The notes: generated from the sequence alone by a model not told the origin. Counted from the first letter of the stretch, positions 6,381-12,990 are shown. The stretch: DNA of 16,857 nucleotides from an uncultured Candidatus Saccharibacteria bacterium (GCA_937974295.1 CALBWN010000064.1:1-16857); one strand, 5' to 3'. Translations and numbers: made by a program.

Positions 6381-7132
6381 ATCAAACCATCCTTTCGTAG
6401 CCCACTAAGCGCGGCAGCAAAACGCGGGTCGCCGTATAATTCCTGGGTGATACTACTGAGCGATTGCCCCTGCGCCATGCGCCGCACAATTTCACCCCGC
6501 ATCTGGCGCAAGCTGCCAGCAAAGCGCGACTGCCGCGTGTAGTGCCGGCTGGTGCCAAGCTGGCCCTTCCCCGCCGCCTTTAGCTCAGCACCGTAGTCCA
6601 TCAGCGCCCAGAACCACTGGCGGGGCTGCTCTCTATCCATCGTCTGCTCCACCAGCGCCAGCACATCCCTATCCGCCACGCGCTCCTGCCCAGCAAAAAA
6701 GTGATTAAAATACACCGTGCGGATATTGGTCTCTACAAAGGCGGTTGGGGTTTGATGCACATAGTTCATGATGGCCCCAGCGGTATTGGCACCAACACCA
6801 GGCAGCGCCACAAGGTCGGCCTGCGTCGCAATAGGTGCACCAGCAGCAATCGCCTGCGCCGCGCTGTGGAGGTACTTGGCCCGGCGATTATACCCCAAGC
6901 CCTGCCATGCCTGCAGCACCGCCGGCAGCTGAGCCGCCGCCAGGGCCTCAATGGTCGGGAACTGCGCAGTAAACTCGGCAAACTTAGGCAGCACCCGCGC
7001 CACCTGCGTCTGCTGCAGCATCAGCTCACTCACTAGCACATAGTACAGCGTCGGCTGGCTGCGCCACGGCATGGGGCGGTAGAGCTGCCGGGCTTTGTGC
7101 CATATCATAGCTTGGAATTGTGCTGTGTCCAT
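6377..7132 (-). CDS. mutY: A/G-specific adenine glycosylase (MutY-like), cluster-less and short
   Basis: MutY removes adenine mispaired with 8-oxoguanine. The 251-residue product has the HhH-GPD fold: SELMLQQTQV with catalytic Glu36, GLGYNRRAKYLH, and the helix-hairpin-helix LPGVGANTAGAI (110-121). Two features are unusual. The position of the catalytic Asp in the usual D-x-N-x-R segment is Glu134 (FVETNIRTV), which may itself serve. The protein has no cysteine at all, so the C-x6-C-x2-C-x5-C [4Fe-4S] cluster is absent; GTSRHYTRQSRFAGSLRQ stands where it would be. The C-terminal NUDIX-like domain that reads 8-oxoG in long MutY proteins is also missing (usual length about 350). Cluster-less MutY enzymes are known in some bacteria, so this is probably active. 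ATG 7132 lies six bases after a TATACT box. It leads an operon with the 100-aa gene. Confidence 0.85.
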   Translation of the reverse strand: MDTAQFQAMIWHKARQLYRPMPWRSQPTLYYVLVSELMLQQTQVARVLPKFAEFTAQFPTIEALAAAQLPAVLQAWQGLGYNRRAKYLHSAAQAIAAGAPIATQADLVALPGVGANTAGAIMNYVHQTPTAFVETNIRTVYFNHFFAGQERVADRDVLALVEQTMDREQPRQWFWALMDYGAELKAAGKGQLGTSRHYTRQSRFAGSLRQMRGEIVRRMAQGQSLSSITQELYGDPRFAAALSGLRKDGLI

Positions 7133-7138
7133 AGGTAT

Positions 7139-7146
7139 AGTATACT
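7139..7146. promoter_or_regulatory. Palindromic divergent -10 box shared by mutY and the 58-aa gene
   Basis: AGTATACT is its own reverse complement, so TATACT is read on the minus strand (7139-7144) and on the plus strand (7141-7146). On each side exactly six bases separate the box from an ATG (7132 minus, 7153 plus). Any -35 element would lie inside the opposing gene, and none matching TTGACA at normal spacing is evident; TTGGAA 7112-7117 with TATAGT 7136-7141 (18-base spacer) is an alternative for the plus strand. Confidence 0.6.
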
Positions 7147-7152
7147 AGAAGG

Positions 7153-7329
7153 ATGAAACTATCTCGACTTATTCTCACAATCGCTATTGTCATTATTGCC
7201 GCGTGGCTACTTGGTGTTGTACTGAAGCTAGCCGCATGGGTTATCAACGGACTGCTCTCGCTCGCCGCAATCGTCGTCATTATCTGGCTTATTATGATGT
7301 TTATTGAGAGCCGCAAAAAACAGAAGTAA
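7153..7329 (+). CDS. 58-residue two-helix membrane protein
   Basis: The frame from ATG 7153 to TAA 7327-7329 encodes MKLSRLILTIAIVIIAAWLLG, then KLAAWVINGLLSLAAIVVIIW and a short polar end FIESRKKQK. The two hydrophobic segments (about 5-24 and 29-52) with a Lys/Arg-rich C-terminus suggest a hairpin in the membrane with both ends in the cytoplasm. Small proteins of this LLSLAAIVVIIWLI type are common as lmo0937/YqaE-like envelope or stress peptides, but it cannot be assigned to a family with certainty. ATG lies six bases after a -10 box, the same gap as for other genes here, which supports it despite its size. It is divergent from mutY. Confidence 0.75.
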   Translation: MKLSRLILTIAIVIIAAWLLGVVLKLAAWVINGLLSLAAIVVIIWLIMMFIESRKKQK

Positions 7330-7516
7330 TTTTCTGGGCTGCGTCGCTCTGTTACATTAGCTTTACTATGATAACTTAGCCAAGAACAGTTGGCGCTGTT
7401 CGTTTTGTAAAATTTCCTCTTCTTCGTCTTCACTACGCTCTTGTGTGAGATAATACAGTGTGTAGGAGCTATGCGTCATTTTTCCTTTAGTCCTATGCAA
7501 AAGGTTAGGTTTTATT

Positions 7517-7543
7517 CGCCTCCGCAGGCGTTTTCTTGCGGAG
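7517..7543 (+). terminator. Two mutually exclusive hairpins, attenuator-like
   Basis: CGCCT-CCGC-AGGCG (7517-7530) followed by TTTT (7531-7534) is a small terminator. The alternative pairing CTCCGCA (7520-7526) with TGCGGAG (7537-7543) uses the same bases and would abolish it. The first may simply end the 58-aa transcript. Confidence 0.4.
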
Positions 7544-7636
7544 TAGAAGCAAGTCACATGAAACACCAGCCCAGCAATACACAATGCATCGCTTAGCTAT
7601 AAGCACACTCTACCTCTGTTACTATGTTTTCACTCG

Positions 7637-7665
7637 TCGACCGTGCCTAGCTCATGCGCTATACT
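7637..7665 (+). promoter_or_regulatory. Promoter of the small gene-DNA polymerase operon
   Basis: TCGACC (7637-7642), 17 bases and TATACT (7660-7665) end seven bases before ATG 7673. The mRNA would be leaderless. No LexA-like inverted repeat was recognised nearby, so SOS control is not evident. Confidence 0.65.
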
Positions 7666-7672
7666 AAGAACA

Positions 7673-7939
7673 ATGAATGATGAGCTATATCTTGATGAAG
7701 TCGTGGAGGTGGTAGCGATTTTTCGGCGTGGGCACCAGCCATGTCAACCAGTCAAATTTCGGCGTGGCAATGGCCAGGAAGTGACGATCCGGCGAGTCGG
7801 CCTGGGCTTTGAGCATCAGCGCGGTGCACGTACGATGCATATCTTCGATGTAACAGATGAGCAAGCTGATTACCGCCTGGAGTTTGACAGCATCACACTG
7901 GTATGGCGGCTCACCCGCGAGGCCGATCATGTCTCATAG
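7673..7939 (+). CDS. Small protein upstream of the Y-family polymerase, DUF6504-like
   Basis: The 88-residue product starts at ATG 7673, set by the -10 box seven bases upstream; the frame is open further upstream but those starts would lie in or before the promoter. It is strand-rich and basic: VEVVAIFRRGHQPCQPVKF, then EVTIRRVGLGFEH, MHIFDVTDEQADYRLEF and ITLVWRLTRE. The pattern 'P..F.RR/W.G....V..V.....H.FDV.....Y.L......W.L' resembles the small DUF6504-type proteins encoded next to Y-family polymerases in actinobacteria. That resemblance is from memory of the pattern, not a search. It overlaps the polymerase start by 11 bases, so the pair is co-translated and probably acts together in lesion bypass. 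Confidence 0.75.
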   Translation: MNDELYLDEVVEVVAIFRRGHQPCQPVKFRRGNGQEVTIRRVGLGFEHQRGARTMHIFDVTDEQADYRLEFDSITLVWRLTREADHVS

Positions 7940-9161
7940 CAATATCAATCCCGCCTCACCACTGATGATGCATATTGATCTCAATAGCTGCTTTGCCACG
8001 ATCGAGCAGCAATCTCGGCCGTTGCTCCGCCACCGGCCAGTTGTCATCGTTAATCGGCGCAACCAACACGCGGCTATCGTCACCGCAAGCTACGAGGCCA
8101 AAGCGCGTGGTGTCCGTACCGGCATGCGCCTACCAGCAGCGCGGCTTCTCTGCCCCAATATCGTCCCGCTAGAAAGCGATCCACCAAAGTATCGCTATGT
8201 CTACCACCGACTTGCAACCATCCTCAGCGACTACTCGCCCAGTGCCACCATGAAAAGCATTGATGAGGGGGTAGTCGACCTCAGCCAAAGCCCGCCCGAC
8301 ATCCGGGCACGCGGCGCGCTGGCAATCGGCCAGGAGATCAAGCAGCGCCTCCGTAGCGAAGTTGGCGACTATATGCGCTGCAATGTTGGCATTGGCACCA
8401 ACCGCTGGCTAGCTAAGATTGCTGCCGGTATCAATAAGCCTGACGGCCTGACTTGCATCACTGCAGACAATCTCCACGCAGTGCTTGCCACGCTATCGCT
8501 CGAAGACCTTACTGGTATCGCTACCGGCTATGGCAAGCGCCTCCACCAGGTTGGTATCCAGACACCACTCGACTTTCTGGCCGCAAGCGAGGCAACGCTC
8601 GAGCACATGGTATTTCATGGCAAGCCGGGACGCGACTGGTATAAGCGGCTGCGCGGTTGGGAGGTAGATAATGATGAGCGCCCACTTAAGACAGTCGGGC
8701 GACAGTTCGTCCTCGATCAGCCAAACCTCAATTACGATCAAGTCTTGCGCCGCTTCCATGTTCTATGCGAAGACATCGCGGCTGCGCTCCGGCAGCAATA
8801 CGTGCGTGCCCGTGGTGTGCGCCTCTATGCCAAAAGTTATCAAACAGGCCGCTGGCACAACCACGAGCGCCGCGAGTATCCGTTGTGTGATGGCACTACG
8901 CTCTTCCAGATCGTCAAGCGACTCACCCAATCGATGCCACTGCCCGCCTATGAGATTGGCATATCGTGTTATCTTCTCACGAACGAGACAGACGCACAGC
9001 TCGCACTCTTCGACGACCCATCAGCTCGCCAGGCTCTCACTGCTGCAATCGACGAGATCAACCAGTTCTACGGCCCACACACCGTCCAGCCAGCCGATAC
9101 TCTCGGCATTGCCACGCAGATGAAGCGCAAAATACCATTTGGTAGCGTGCGGTATTTATGA
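7929..9161 (+). CDS. Y-family (DinB/UmuC-type) translesion DNA polymerase
   Basis: The 410-residue protein copies damaged DNA at low fidelity. Palm: HIDLNSCF holds metal ligand Asp17 and steric-gate Phe22 (the preceding aromatic of DinB is Cys21), and SIDEG holds Asp112 and Glu113. The DNA-binding part includes NVGIGTNRWLAKIAAGINKPDG, followed by a helix-hairpin-helix region (LTGIATGYGKRLHQVGI) and a little-finger domain from about 245. Near the C-terminus QLALF (357-361) is a good beta-clamp binding motif. All key catalytic residues are present and the length is normal for the family. ATG 7929 overlaps the upstream gene, with GAGG six bases before it. The last six bases overlap the convergent phosphatase gene. 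Whether it is strictly DinB (Pol IV) or a UmuC/ImuB relative cannot be settled here, so no symbol is given. Confidence 0.9.
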   Translation: MSHSNINPASPLMMHIDLNSCFATIEQQSRPLLRHRPVVIVNRRNQHAAIVTASYEAKARGVRTGMRLPAARLLCPNIVPLESDPPKYRYVYHRLATILSDYSPSATMKSIDEGVVDLSQSPPDIRARGALAIGQEIKQRLRSEVGDYMRCNVGIGTNRWLAKIAAGINKPDGLTCITADNLHAVLATLSLEDLTGIATGYGKRLHQVGIQTPLDFLAASEATLEHMVFHGKPGRDWYKRLRGWEVDNDERPLKTVGRQFVLDQPNLNYDQVLRRFHVLCEDIAAALRQQYVRARGVRLYAKSYQTGRWHNHERREYPLCDGTTLFQIVKRLTQSMPLPAYEIGISCYLLTNETDAQLALFDDPSARQALTAAIDEINQFYGPHTVQPADTLGIATQMKRKIPFGSVRYL

Positions 9162-9929
9162 GCACTCATCGTGCACTATTGCCATCAGCTCATCGTGTAC
9201 GACACCATTAGACACAAGCGCGCCACGAAATGGCTGCGCATAATTAAGCGGCTGGCCCGATACACTCGTCATCTTACCGCCAGCCTCCTCAACAATAACG
9301 TGCACTGCTGCCATGTCATACGCATTCACCTTCTCGGCATAATACCCAACGAAGCGCCCCTCAGCCACACGGACACTCTTGGCTACTGCACCACTAATGC
9401 TTGCTGTGCTCACCTTGCGTTCGATTAGCTTATCATAATATTCATGGCGGCGGATATTTGCATAGCTACACGACGCAGCAAAGATCCCCTCTGTAAGTGT
9501 CTGGTGATTCACCTGCAGCCGCGTACCATTGCAAAAGGCACCATGGCCACACACTGCCCAGTAGAGCCGATCTGTCATTGGTTCATAGCCAACGCCGATG
9601 GTTGGCATACCATCAACTACCAGTGCGAGCGAAAACATTGCTGTGGGCACACCCCAAGTAAAGGCCTTTGTGCCGTCGACTGGGTCGCACAGCCACTTCC
9701 GCCCGAGGCCATAGTCCGTCGTGCTCTCCTCTTCGCCAATAACGCCATCATCCGGGAAGGTCTCGTGGAGGCGTTGGATCACTAGCGAGTTGATTGTTGT
9801 ATCGGCAATTGTCACTGGCGTGCCATCCGCCTTGGTCTGGCGCTGTTGGTCGCCATCAAAATAGCGGCGCATAATATCGCCCGCCTCGCGAGCAATCCGC
9901 TGCGCGGTATGAAGTTCTTTTTCGTACAT
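9156..9929 (-). CDS. Inositol monophosphatase-family phosphatase
   Basis: The 257-residue enzyme belongs to the Li+-sensitive, Mg2+-dependent phosphatase superfamily. It shows GEEES (65-69), the metal-binding WLCDPVDGTKAF (79-90, DPVDGT for DPIDGT) and the C-terminal AYDMAAVHVIVEEAGGKM (203-220) in place of the usual WD..A....EAGG. Family substrates include inositol phosphate, histidinol phosphate and PAP; DGTKAFTWGVP is compatible with histidinol-phosphatase-like members, but there are no his genes here, so the substrate is open. Start choice: ATG 9929 is seven bases after a TATACT box, ATG 9935 is only one base after it, and longer starts would lie within or upstream of the promoter. Its stop overlaps the stop of the polymerase gene on the other strand. 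Confidence 0.85.
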   Translation of the reverse strand: MYEKELHTAQRIAREAGDIMRRYFDGDQQRQTKADGTPVTIADTTINSLVIQRLHETFPDDGVIGEEESTTDYGLGRKWLCDPVDGTKAFTWGVPTAMFSLALVVDGMPTIGVGYEPMTDRLYWAVCGHGAFCNGTRLQVNHQTLTEGIFAASCSYANIRRHEYYDKLIERKVSTASISGAVAKSVRVAEGRFVGYYAEKVNAYDMAAVHVIVEEAGGKMTSVSGQPLNYAQPFRGALVSNGVVHDELMAIVHDECS

Positions 9930-9936
9930 GCTCATC

Positions 9937-9966
9937 AGTATATACCGTTGGCTCCGGTGAGTGCAA
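9937..9966 (-). promoter_or_regulatory. Promoter of the phosphatase gene
   Basis: Read on the minus strand, TTGCAC (9966-9961), an 18-base spacer and TATACT (9942-9937) end seven bases before ATG 9929. No Shine-Dalgarno is seen. Confidence 0.7.
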
Positions 9967-10064
9967 TGCTTAGGCGCTTCATTGCCACAGCCAAGGGGTA
10001 AAGTCACTCGATCTCTTACTAGCAAAGCCACCATATATCTAGCAAAAAAAGAAGTCACTCTCCC

Positions 10065-10093
10065 TTGTCATTACTATGCACTCGGTGTATAGT
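10065..10093 (+). promoter_or_regulatory. Promoter of the anchored hydrolase gene
   Basis: TTGTCA (10065-10070), 17 bases and TATAGT (10088-10093). Unlike most promoters here it lies 43 bases upstream of its ATG, and the leader carries the Shine-Dalgarno AAGGA (10125-10129), seven bases before ATG 10137. Confidence 0.7.
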
Positions 10094-10136
10094 AGATAAT
10101 ATTACTAGTATTATTGAACCGAATAAGGACATACCG

Positions 10137-11084
10137 ATGGCAAAAAAGCTTCTGAAAATTCTGGGTATCATCACGGCAATACTCTTTGGCTGTTTTGTGA
10201 TTCTTATGCTTTATATGAATTACCTCAACCAAAGTATCACTGGCGACGACGGTGTGGCTAAGGGCTACGCTGCGAAATTGAGCCCCAGTGGCACATTAGA
10301 GCAACGCTATACTAAGCCAGGCCCCTACCGCGTTGCGCACCACACTCATCGCAGCGATAGCACAGCCATCAAAGAATATCACATCTATGCCCCGCAACGC
10401 ACTACTCCAAACCAGACTTTTCCGCTTGTGCTAATGGTTAATGGTACCGCCACCTACGCGTCTACTTATGCGCCAATCTTCGAGCATTTGGCCAGCTGGG
10501 GTTTTGTTGTCATTGGCAATGAGGACGGCTGGCCAGGCACTGGTGCAACGACATCGACCATGCTTGATACTGCACTAGAGCTCAACACTGCAGAGGATAG
10601 CCCCATCAAGGGATTCGTCAATACGAGCAAGATCGGTATTGCTGGACATTCCCAAGGCGGAGCCGGTGCTATTAATGCCGCGACAAAATACGGCAATAGT
10701 AACCGCTATACCTCCCTCTACACTGCTAGCGCTGTTGGCCATGGCACCGCAAACGGCAACAACTGGCACTACGACACTAGCAAGCTCAAGACAGCTACCT
10801 ATATGATGGCTGGCACTGGCCCAAGCGACAACCTCGCCATTAGCCCACTGAGCGACTTACAGCAGAACTTCCGCACTCTTAATACAGACAAGCCTAGTGT
10901 CATCGCGCGGCGCAAGACCGTTGGTCACAAAGATGTACTGGAATATGGCGATGCCTACATGACTGCCTGGTTCCTCTGGACGCTGAGCGACAATACCGAA
11001 GCAAAAGCAGTCTTCGCTGGTGACAACGCCGAGCTCCGGCACAACAGCGACTGGCAGGACGTAGAGACAAAGCACATACAATAG
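10137..11084 (+). CDS. Membrane-anchored alpha/beta hydrolase
   Basis: The start ATG 10137 is chosen because AAGGA precedes it by seven bases and because the longer frame from 10065 would start inside the -35 element. The 315-residue product begins MAKKLLK and a hydrophobic helix (about 8-28, ILGIITAILFGCFVILMLY), an uncleaved anchor placing the enzyme outside the membrane. The fold shows FPLVLMVNGT (first strand and oxyanion region), SWGFVVIGNED, then the nucleophile elbow GHSQGG (Ser172), probable acid Asp231 (GTGPSDN) and His264 (VGHKD). The arrangement resembles the dienelactone-hydrolase, PETase/cutinase-like and acetyl-xylan-esterase group, which cleave esters on polymers or lipids. The natural substrate is unknown. 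An envelope or host-surface role is inference. Confidence 0.85.
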   Translation: MAKKLLKILGIITAILFGCFVILMLYMNYLNQSITGDDGVAKGYAAKLSPSGTLEQRYTKPGPYRVAHHTHRSDSTAIKEYHIYAPQRTTPNQTFPLVLMVNGTATYASTYAPIFEHLASWGFVVIGNEDGWPGTGATTSTMLDTALELNTAEDSPIKGFVNTSKIGIAGHSQGGAGAINAATKYGNSNRYTSLYTASAVGHGTANGNNWHYDTSKLKTATYMMAGTGPSDNLAISPLSDLQQNFRTLNTDKPSVIARRKTVGHKDVLEYGDAYMTAWFLWTLSDNTEAKAVFAGDNAELRHNSDWQDVETKHIQ

Positions 11085-11106
11085 AGCTACGCTAGCGTAG
11101 CTCTAT
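11081..11106. terminator. 26-nt perfect palindrome at the end of the hydrolase gene, likely bidirectional terminator
   Basis: ATAGAGCTACGCT followed by AGCGTAGCTCTAT is exactly self-complementary and includes the TAG stop codon. As RNA it can fold with an 11-bp stem and a CTAG loop. It lies between convergent genes. No T-tract follows on either strand, so it could instead be a protein-binding operator. Confidence 0.6.
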
Positions 11107-11117
11107 ATACTGCTTAC

Positions 11118-11354
11118 TTAATCTTCCTGACGTAGTGCTCGCAAAACCCTCTCTTCTTCGCCTCGTGCAAATACTGTCATCGTCCCGCCAATCACATCAA
11201 TAGGTGTCGTCTTGCTGATATTTGGAATAATCCCATCAGTTTTTGACAAGTCATAGACTGCATTATCATCAAACACAGTGAAGCGCGTTATCGGGTCTCC
11301 CGGCTTCCAATAGCTATCCTCAACACGATGAAGTGCCCACTTGATTGCAGCCAC
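11118..11354 (-). CDS. Small protein of unknown function, 5' end uncertain or broken
   Basis: The frame from GTG 11354 encodes 78 residues beginning with AAIKWALHRVEDSYWKPG, then TRFTVFDDNAVYDLSKTDGII and MTVFARGEEERVLRALRQED; it appears alpha/beta and acidic. No good Shine-Dalgarno is placed for GTG 11354 (GAGAAGG lies 14 bases away). The same frame continues upstream through a TAG (11387-11385) to ATG 11441, which lies ten bases after an extended TGGTATAAT. A start at 11441 would give 107 codons read through an in-frame TAG at codon 19. In another frame the same stretch reads PQKPEERFDFLGGKREG, which looks protein-like, so a pair of indels is another explanation. It may be a decaying gene. 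No family was recognised. Confidence 0.55.
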   Translation of the reverse strand: MAAIKWALHRVEDSYWKPGDPITRFTVFDDNAVYDLSKTDGIIPNISKTTPIDVIGGTMTVFARGEEERVLRALRQED

Positions 11355-11451
11355 ACCAATGTGGCGAACCTTCTCTTTTACCCCCTAGAAAGTCAAAACG
11401 TTCTTCAGGTTTTTGCGGTAAGGTGTCGGTGTTCTTGTCATAATTGCCTAT

Positions 11452-11460
11452 ATTATACCA
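11452..11460 (-). promoter_or_regulatory. Extended -10 upstream of the small broken gene
   Basis: On the minus strand TGGTATAAT (11460-11452) is a consensus extended -10. ATG 11441 follows after ten bases and opens a frame that meets TAG after 18 codons. Confidence 0.6.
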
Positions 11461-11463
11461 TAG

Positions 11464-12045
11464 CTACCGCTCTATTGCGTCACACACCGCCGCGACATAC
11501 CGCGGGTCATCCACCGCGTGCCCAGCGCCTTCTACCACTGTGCCATGAACGGTGGGGATATGTTGCACGGCGGTATCAAAGACAAGTTTCATCTCTGGCC
11601 ATTTGACAAGCTCCTCCGAGCCAACGAAAATCTGTACAGGGCACACGATACGCTGCGCAGCCGCTACCAAGCTCACCTGCTTGGCATATTCGAGTCGTCG
11701 CTTACCAATAGTGCGCCAATTGCGCTTAGACCAATACTGCGCACACTCTGCAAATGATGGTGACAGCGAGAAGAGCCACAGCTCACTTGGCGCCCGCTCG
11801 CACGCCGCTAAGAACGCAATGCACGCCCCAAATGAGAAGCCAGCCAGGATAGTCTCGGCTGGATCATGCTGCCGATACCGCTCATGTAGCGTCTGCAACC
11901 ACTGTTTTTGCATAGTGCGATGCCACTGGATTGGCACAAATTCTACCGCGTAGCCCATTGCTCGCCAGCGGTTCATCAGTGTATCGTAATCACGGTCGGC
12001 GCGCCCTTCTTGGAAGCCCGGCACAAAGAGAATCATTTTATTCAT
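11464..12045 (-). CDS. Small cytoplasmic alpha/beta hydrolase
   Basis: The 193-residue protein begins MNKMILFVPGFQEGRADRDY, with the first strand and a Gly-Phe oxyanion loop. The nucleophile elbow is GFSFGA (Ser71), a strand CPVQIFVGSEELVKWP (136-150) would carry the acid (Glu144 or Glu145, in place of the usual Asp), and GAGHAVDD provides His176. The small size, with almost no cap domain, and the absence of a signal peptide suggest a minimal serine hydrolase of the RBBP9/YdeN or BAAT-like type. The substrate is unknown. ATG 12045 lies six bases after the -10 and is preferred over the longer frame from 12078, which would start inside the -35 element. It follows the gene pattern of a leaderless monocistronic unit. 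Confidence 0.8.
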   Translation of the reverse strand: MNKMILFVPGFQEGRADRDYDTLMNRWRAMGYAVEFVPIQWHRTMQKQWLQTLHERYRQHDPAETILAGFSFGACIAFLAACERAPSELWLFSLSPSFAECAQYWSKRNWRTIGKRRLEYAKQVSLVAAAQRIVCPVQIFVGSEELVKWPEMKLVFDTAVQHIPTVHGTVVEGAGHAVDDPRYVAAVCDAIER

Positions 12046-12051
12046 ACAGCT

Positions 12052-12080
12052 ATAATGCCACATTTCTGGTGATAGCACAA
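12052..12080 (-). promoter_or_regulatory. Promoter of the small hydrolase gene
   Basis: On the minus strand TTGTGC (12080-12075), a 17-base spacer and CATTAT (12057-12052), with TGG making an extended -10. It ends six bases before ATG 12045. Confidence 0.6.
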
Positions 12081-12315
12081 TAGTTTCCTAGCTTACTTTT
12101 AAGACCTTCTCCCTCCTGCTTACTATTTTGTCTATGAAATATCAGAAATTGCTACTACATCATGGTTAAGCTTTTCAGCTCCTGCACTAGGAAGCGATTT
12201 TTGAGCGTACATATGTATCTTTACTATAGGGAGCCCTCTAGTTACTGACACCTGTCAAATATTCTCAACCAGTACCACGGCAAGAAACAACCTATCACTT
12301 CACCCTCTTCTCCGC

Positions 12316-12321
12316 TATACT
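12316..12321 (+). promoter_or_regulatory. -10 box of the MBL-fold hydrolase gene
   Basis: TATACT ends six bases before ATG 12328. The -35 region is weak (TATCAC at 12293-12298, 17-base spacer). A leaderless mRNA is predicted. Confidence 0.6.
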
Positions 12322-12327
12322 AGATAT

Positions 12328-12990
12328 ATGACAACGCTGACGAAATTCGCCCACTCTTGCTTTACTATTACAATTGATGGCCAGAGCTTGGTCGTCGACC
12401 CAGGTATATACACCGACGACTTTGCTATGCCGCAGCAGGTAGCGGCAGTTCTCATTACCCATGCGCATCCCGACCATTGTAGCCCTGCGCTCATCAAGCG
12501 TATTATACAGGCATTTCCTGAGGCGGAGATTATAAGTGTTGATGATATCGTTGTATATAGTACAACGATATCTCTGCCAGAAGGCACACTCTCTGTCCGC
12601 CATGCAATAGCCGCGGTGCCTGGCGATACATACCAGATCGGGCCATTCACGCTTGAGTTTTTTGGCGGTGAGCATGCCGTGGTGAGCCCACATATCCCAC
12701 GCCTCTACAACCTTGCCGCGCTGATCAACGATCGCATCTACTACCCTGGTGATTCCTTCGCTTTGCCTCAGCGCCCCATCGACGTCCTCGCCCTGCCTGT
12801 AGCTGCACCATGGCTCAAGTTCTCCGAGGTACGTAGTTTCTTGCAGGCCGTCACGCCACGCCTGGCCTTCCCTGTTCATGACGCTATCTTGAGCGACGCT
12901 GGCAAGGGATTGATTGATACACTTTGCACAGCAGCGGCGGCCGAGGTTGGGGTGGAATATAAGCGGATAGAAACGATAGAGCTATCGTAA
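12328..12990 (+). CDS. MBL-fold metal-dependent hydrolase (UlaG-like)
   Basis: The 220-residue product has the metallo-beta-lactamase fold. It starts TKFAHSCFTITIDGQSLVVDPG (residues 5-26), in which His9 and Asp24 match the 'GH..F.i...g..ilIDP' start of UlaG-like proteins. Metal motif THAHPDHCSP provides His45, His47, Asp49 and His50; GEHAVV (114-119) provides a further His; YYPGDSF (138-144) has Asp142; FPVHDA contains His184. All zinc or manganese ligands expected for the family are visible, so it is probably active. Members include lactonases, phosphodiesterases and nucleic acid processing enzymes, and the sequence does not decide between them. A 7-bp hairpin overlaps the stop codon. It is convergent with the following minus-strand gene. 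Confidence 0.85.
   Translation: MTTLTKFAHSCFTITIDGQSLVVDPGIYTDDFAMPQQVAAVLITHAHPDHCSPALIKRIIQAFPEAEIISVDDIVVYSTTISLPEGTLSVRHAIAAVPGDTYQIGPFTLEFFGGEHAVVSPHIPRLYNLAALINDRIYYPGDSFALPQRPIDVLALPVAAPWLKFSEVRSFLQAVTPRLAFPVHDAILSDAGKGLIDTLCTAAAAEVGVEYKRIETIELS
12973..12988 (+). terminator. Short hairpin at the 3' end of the MBL-fold gene
   Basis: ACGATAG pairs with CTATCGT around AG, overlapping the stop codon. A T-rich run (CTATTTTATTCTT) starts about 22 bases later. Weak as an intrinsic terminator. Confidence 0.35.

Larger units (their letters stand above)
7330..7672 (+). other. Intergenic stretch with hairpins and no convincing gene
   Basis: These 343 bases hold two overlapping hairpins (7517-7543), a copy of the ACCTCTGTTA repeat (7611-7620) and the promoter of the next gene. 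Two tiny frames were weighed. The minus-strand 7366-7479 frame (37 aa, MTHSSYTLYYLTQERSEDEE..., AAAGGA upstream) and the plus-strand 7471-7596 frame (41 aa, AGGAG two bases before ATG) overlap each other, so at most one is real. A TGAGATAAT at 7446-7454 could be an extended -10 for a short plus-strand RNA ending at the hairpin. Confidence 0.5.

Noticed and set aside
9936..10058. Upstream extension of the phosphatase gene
   Set aside because: It runs through and beyond the promoter (TTGCAC, TATACT) and has no similarity to the family's N-terminus.
10065..10136. Upstream in-frame extension of the anchored hydrolase
   Set aside because: It would start within the -35 element TTGTCA; AAGGA seven bases before ATG 10137 gives a better start, and the product then begins with a normal membrane anchor.
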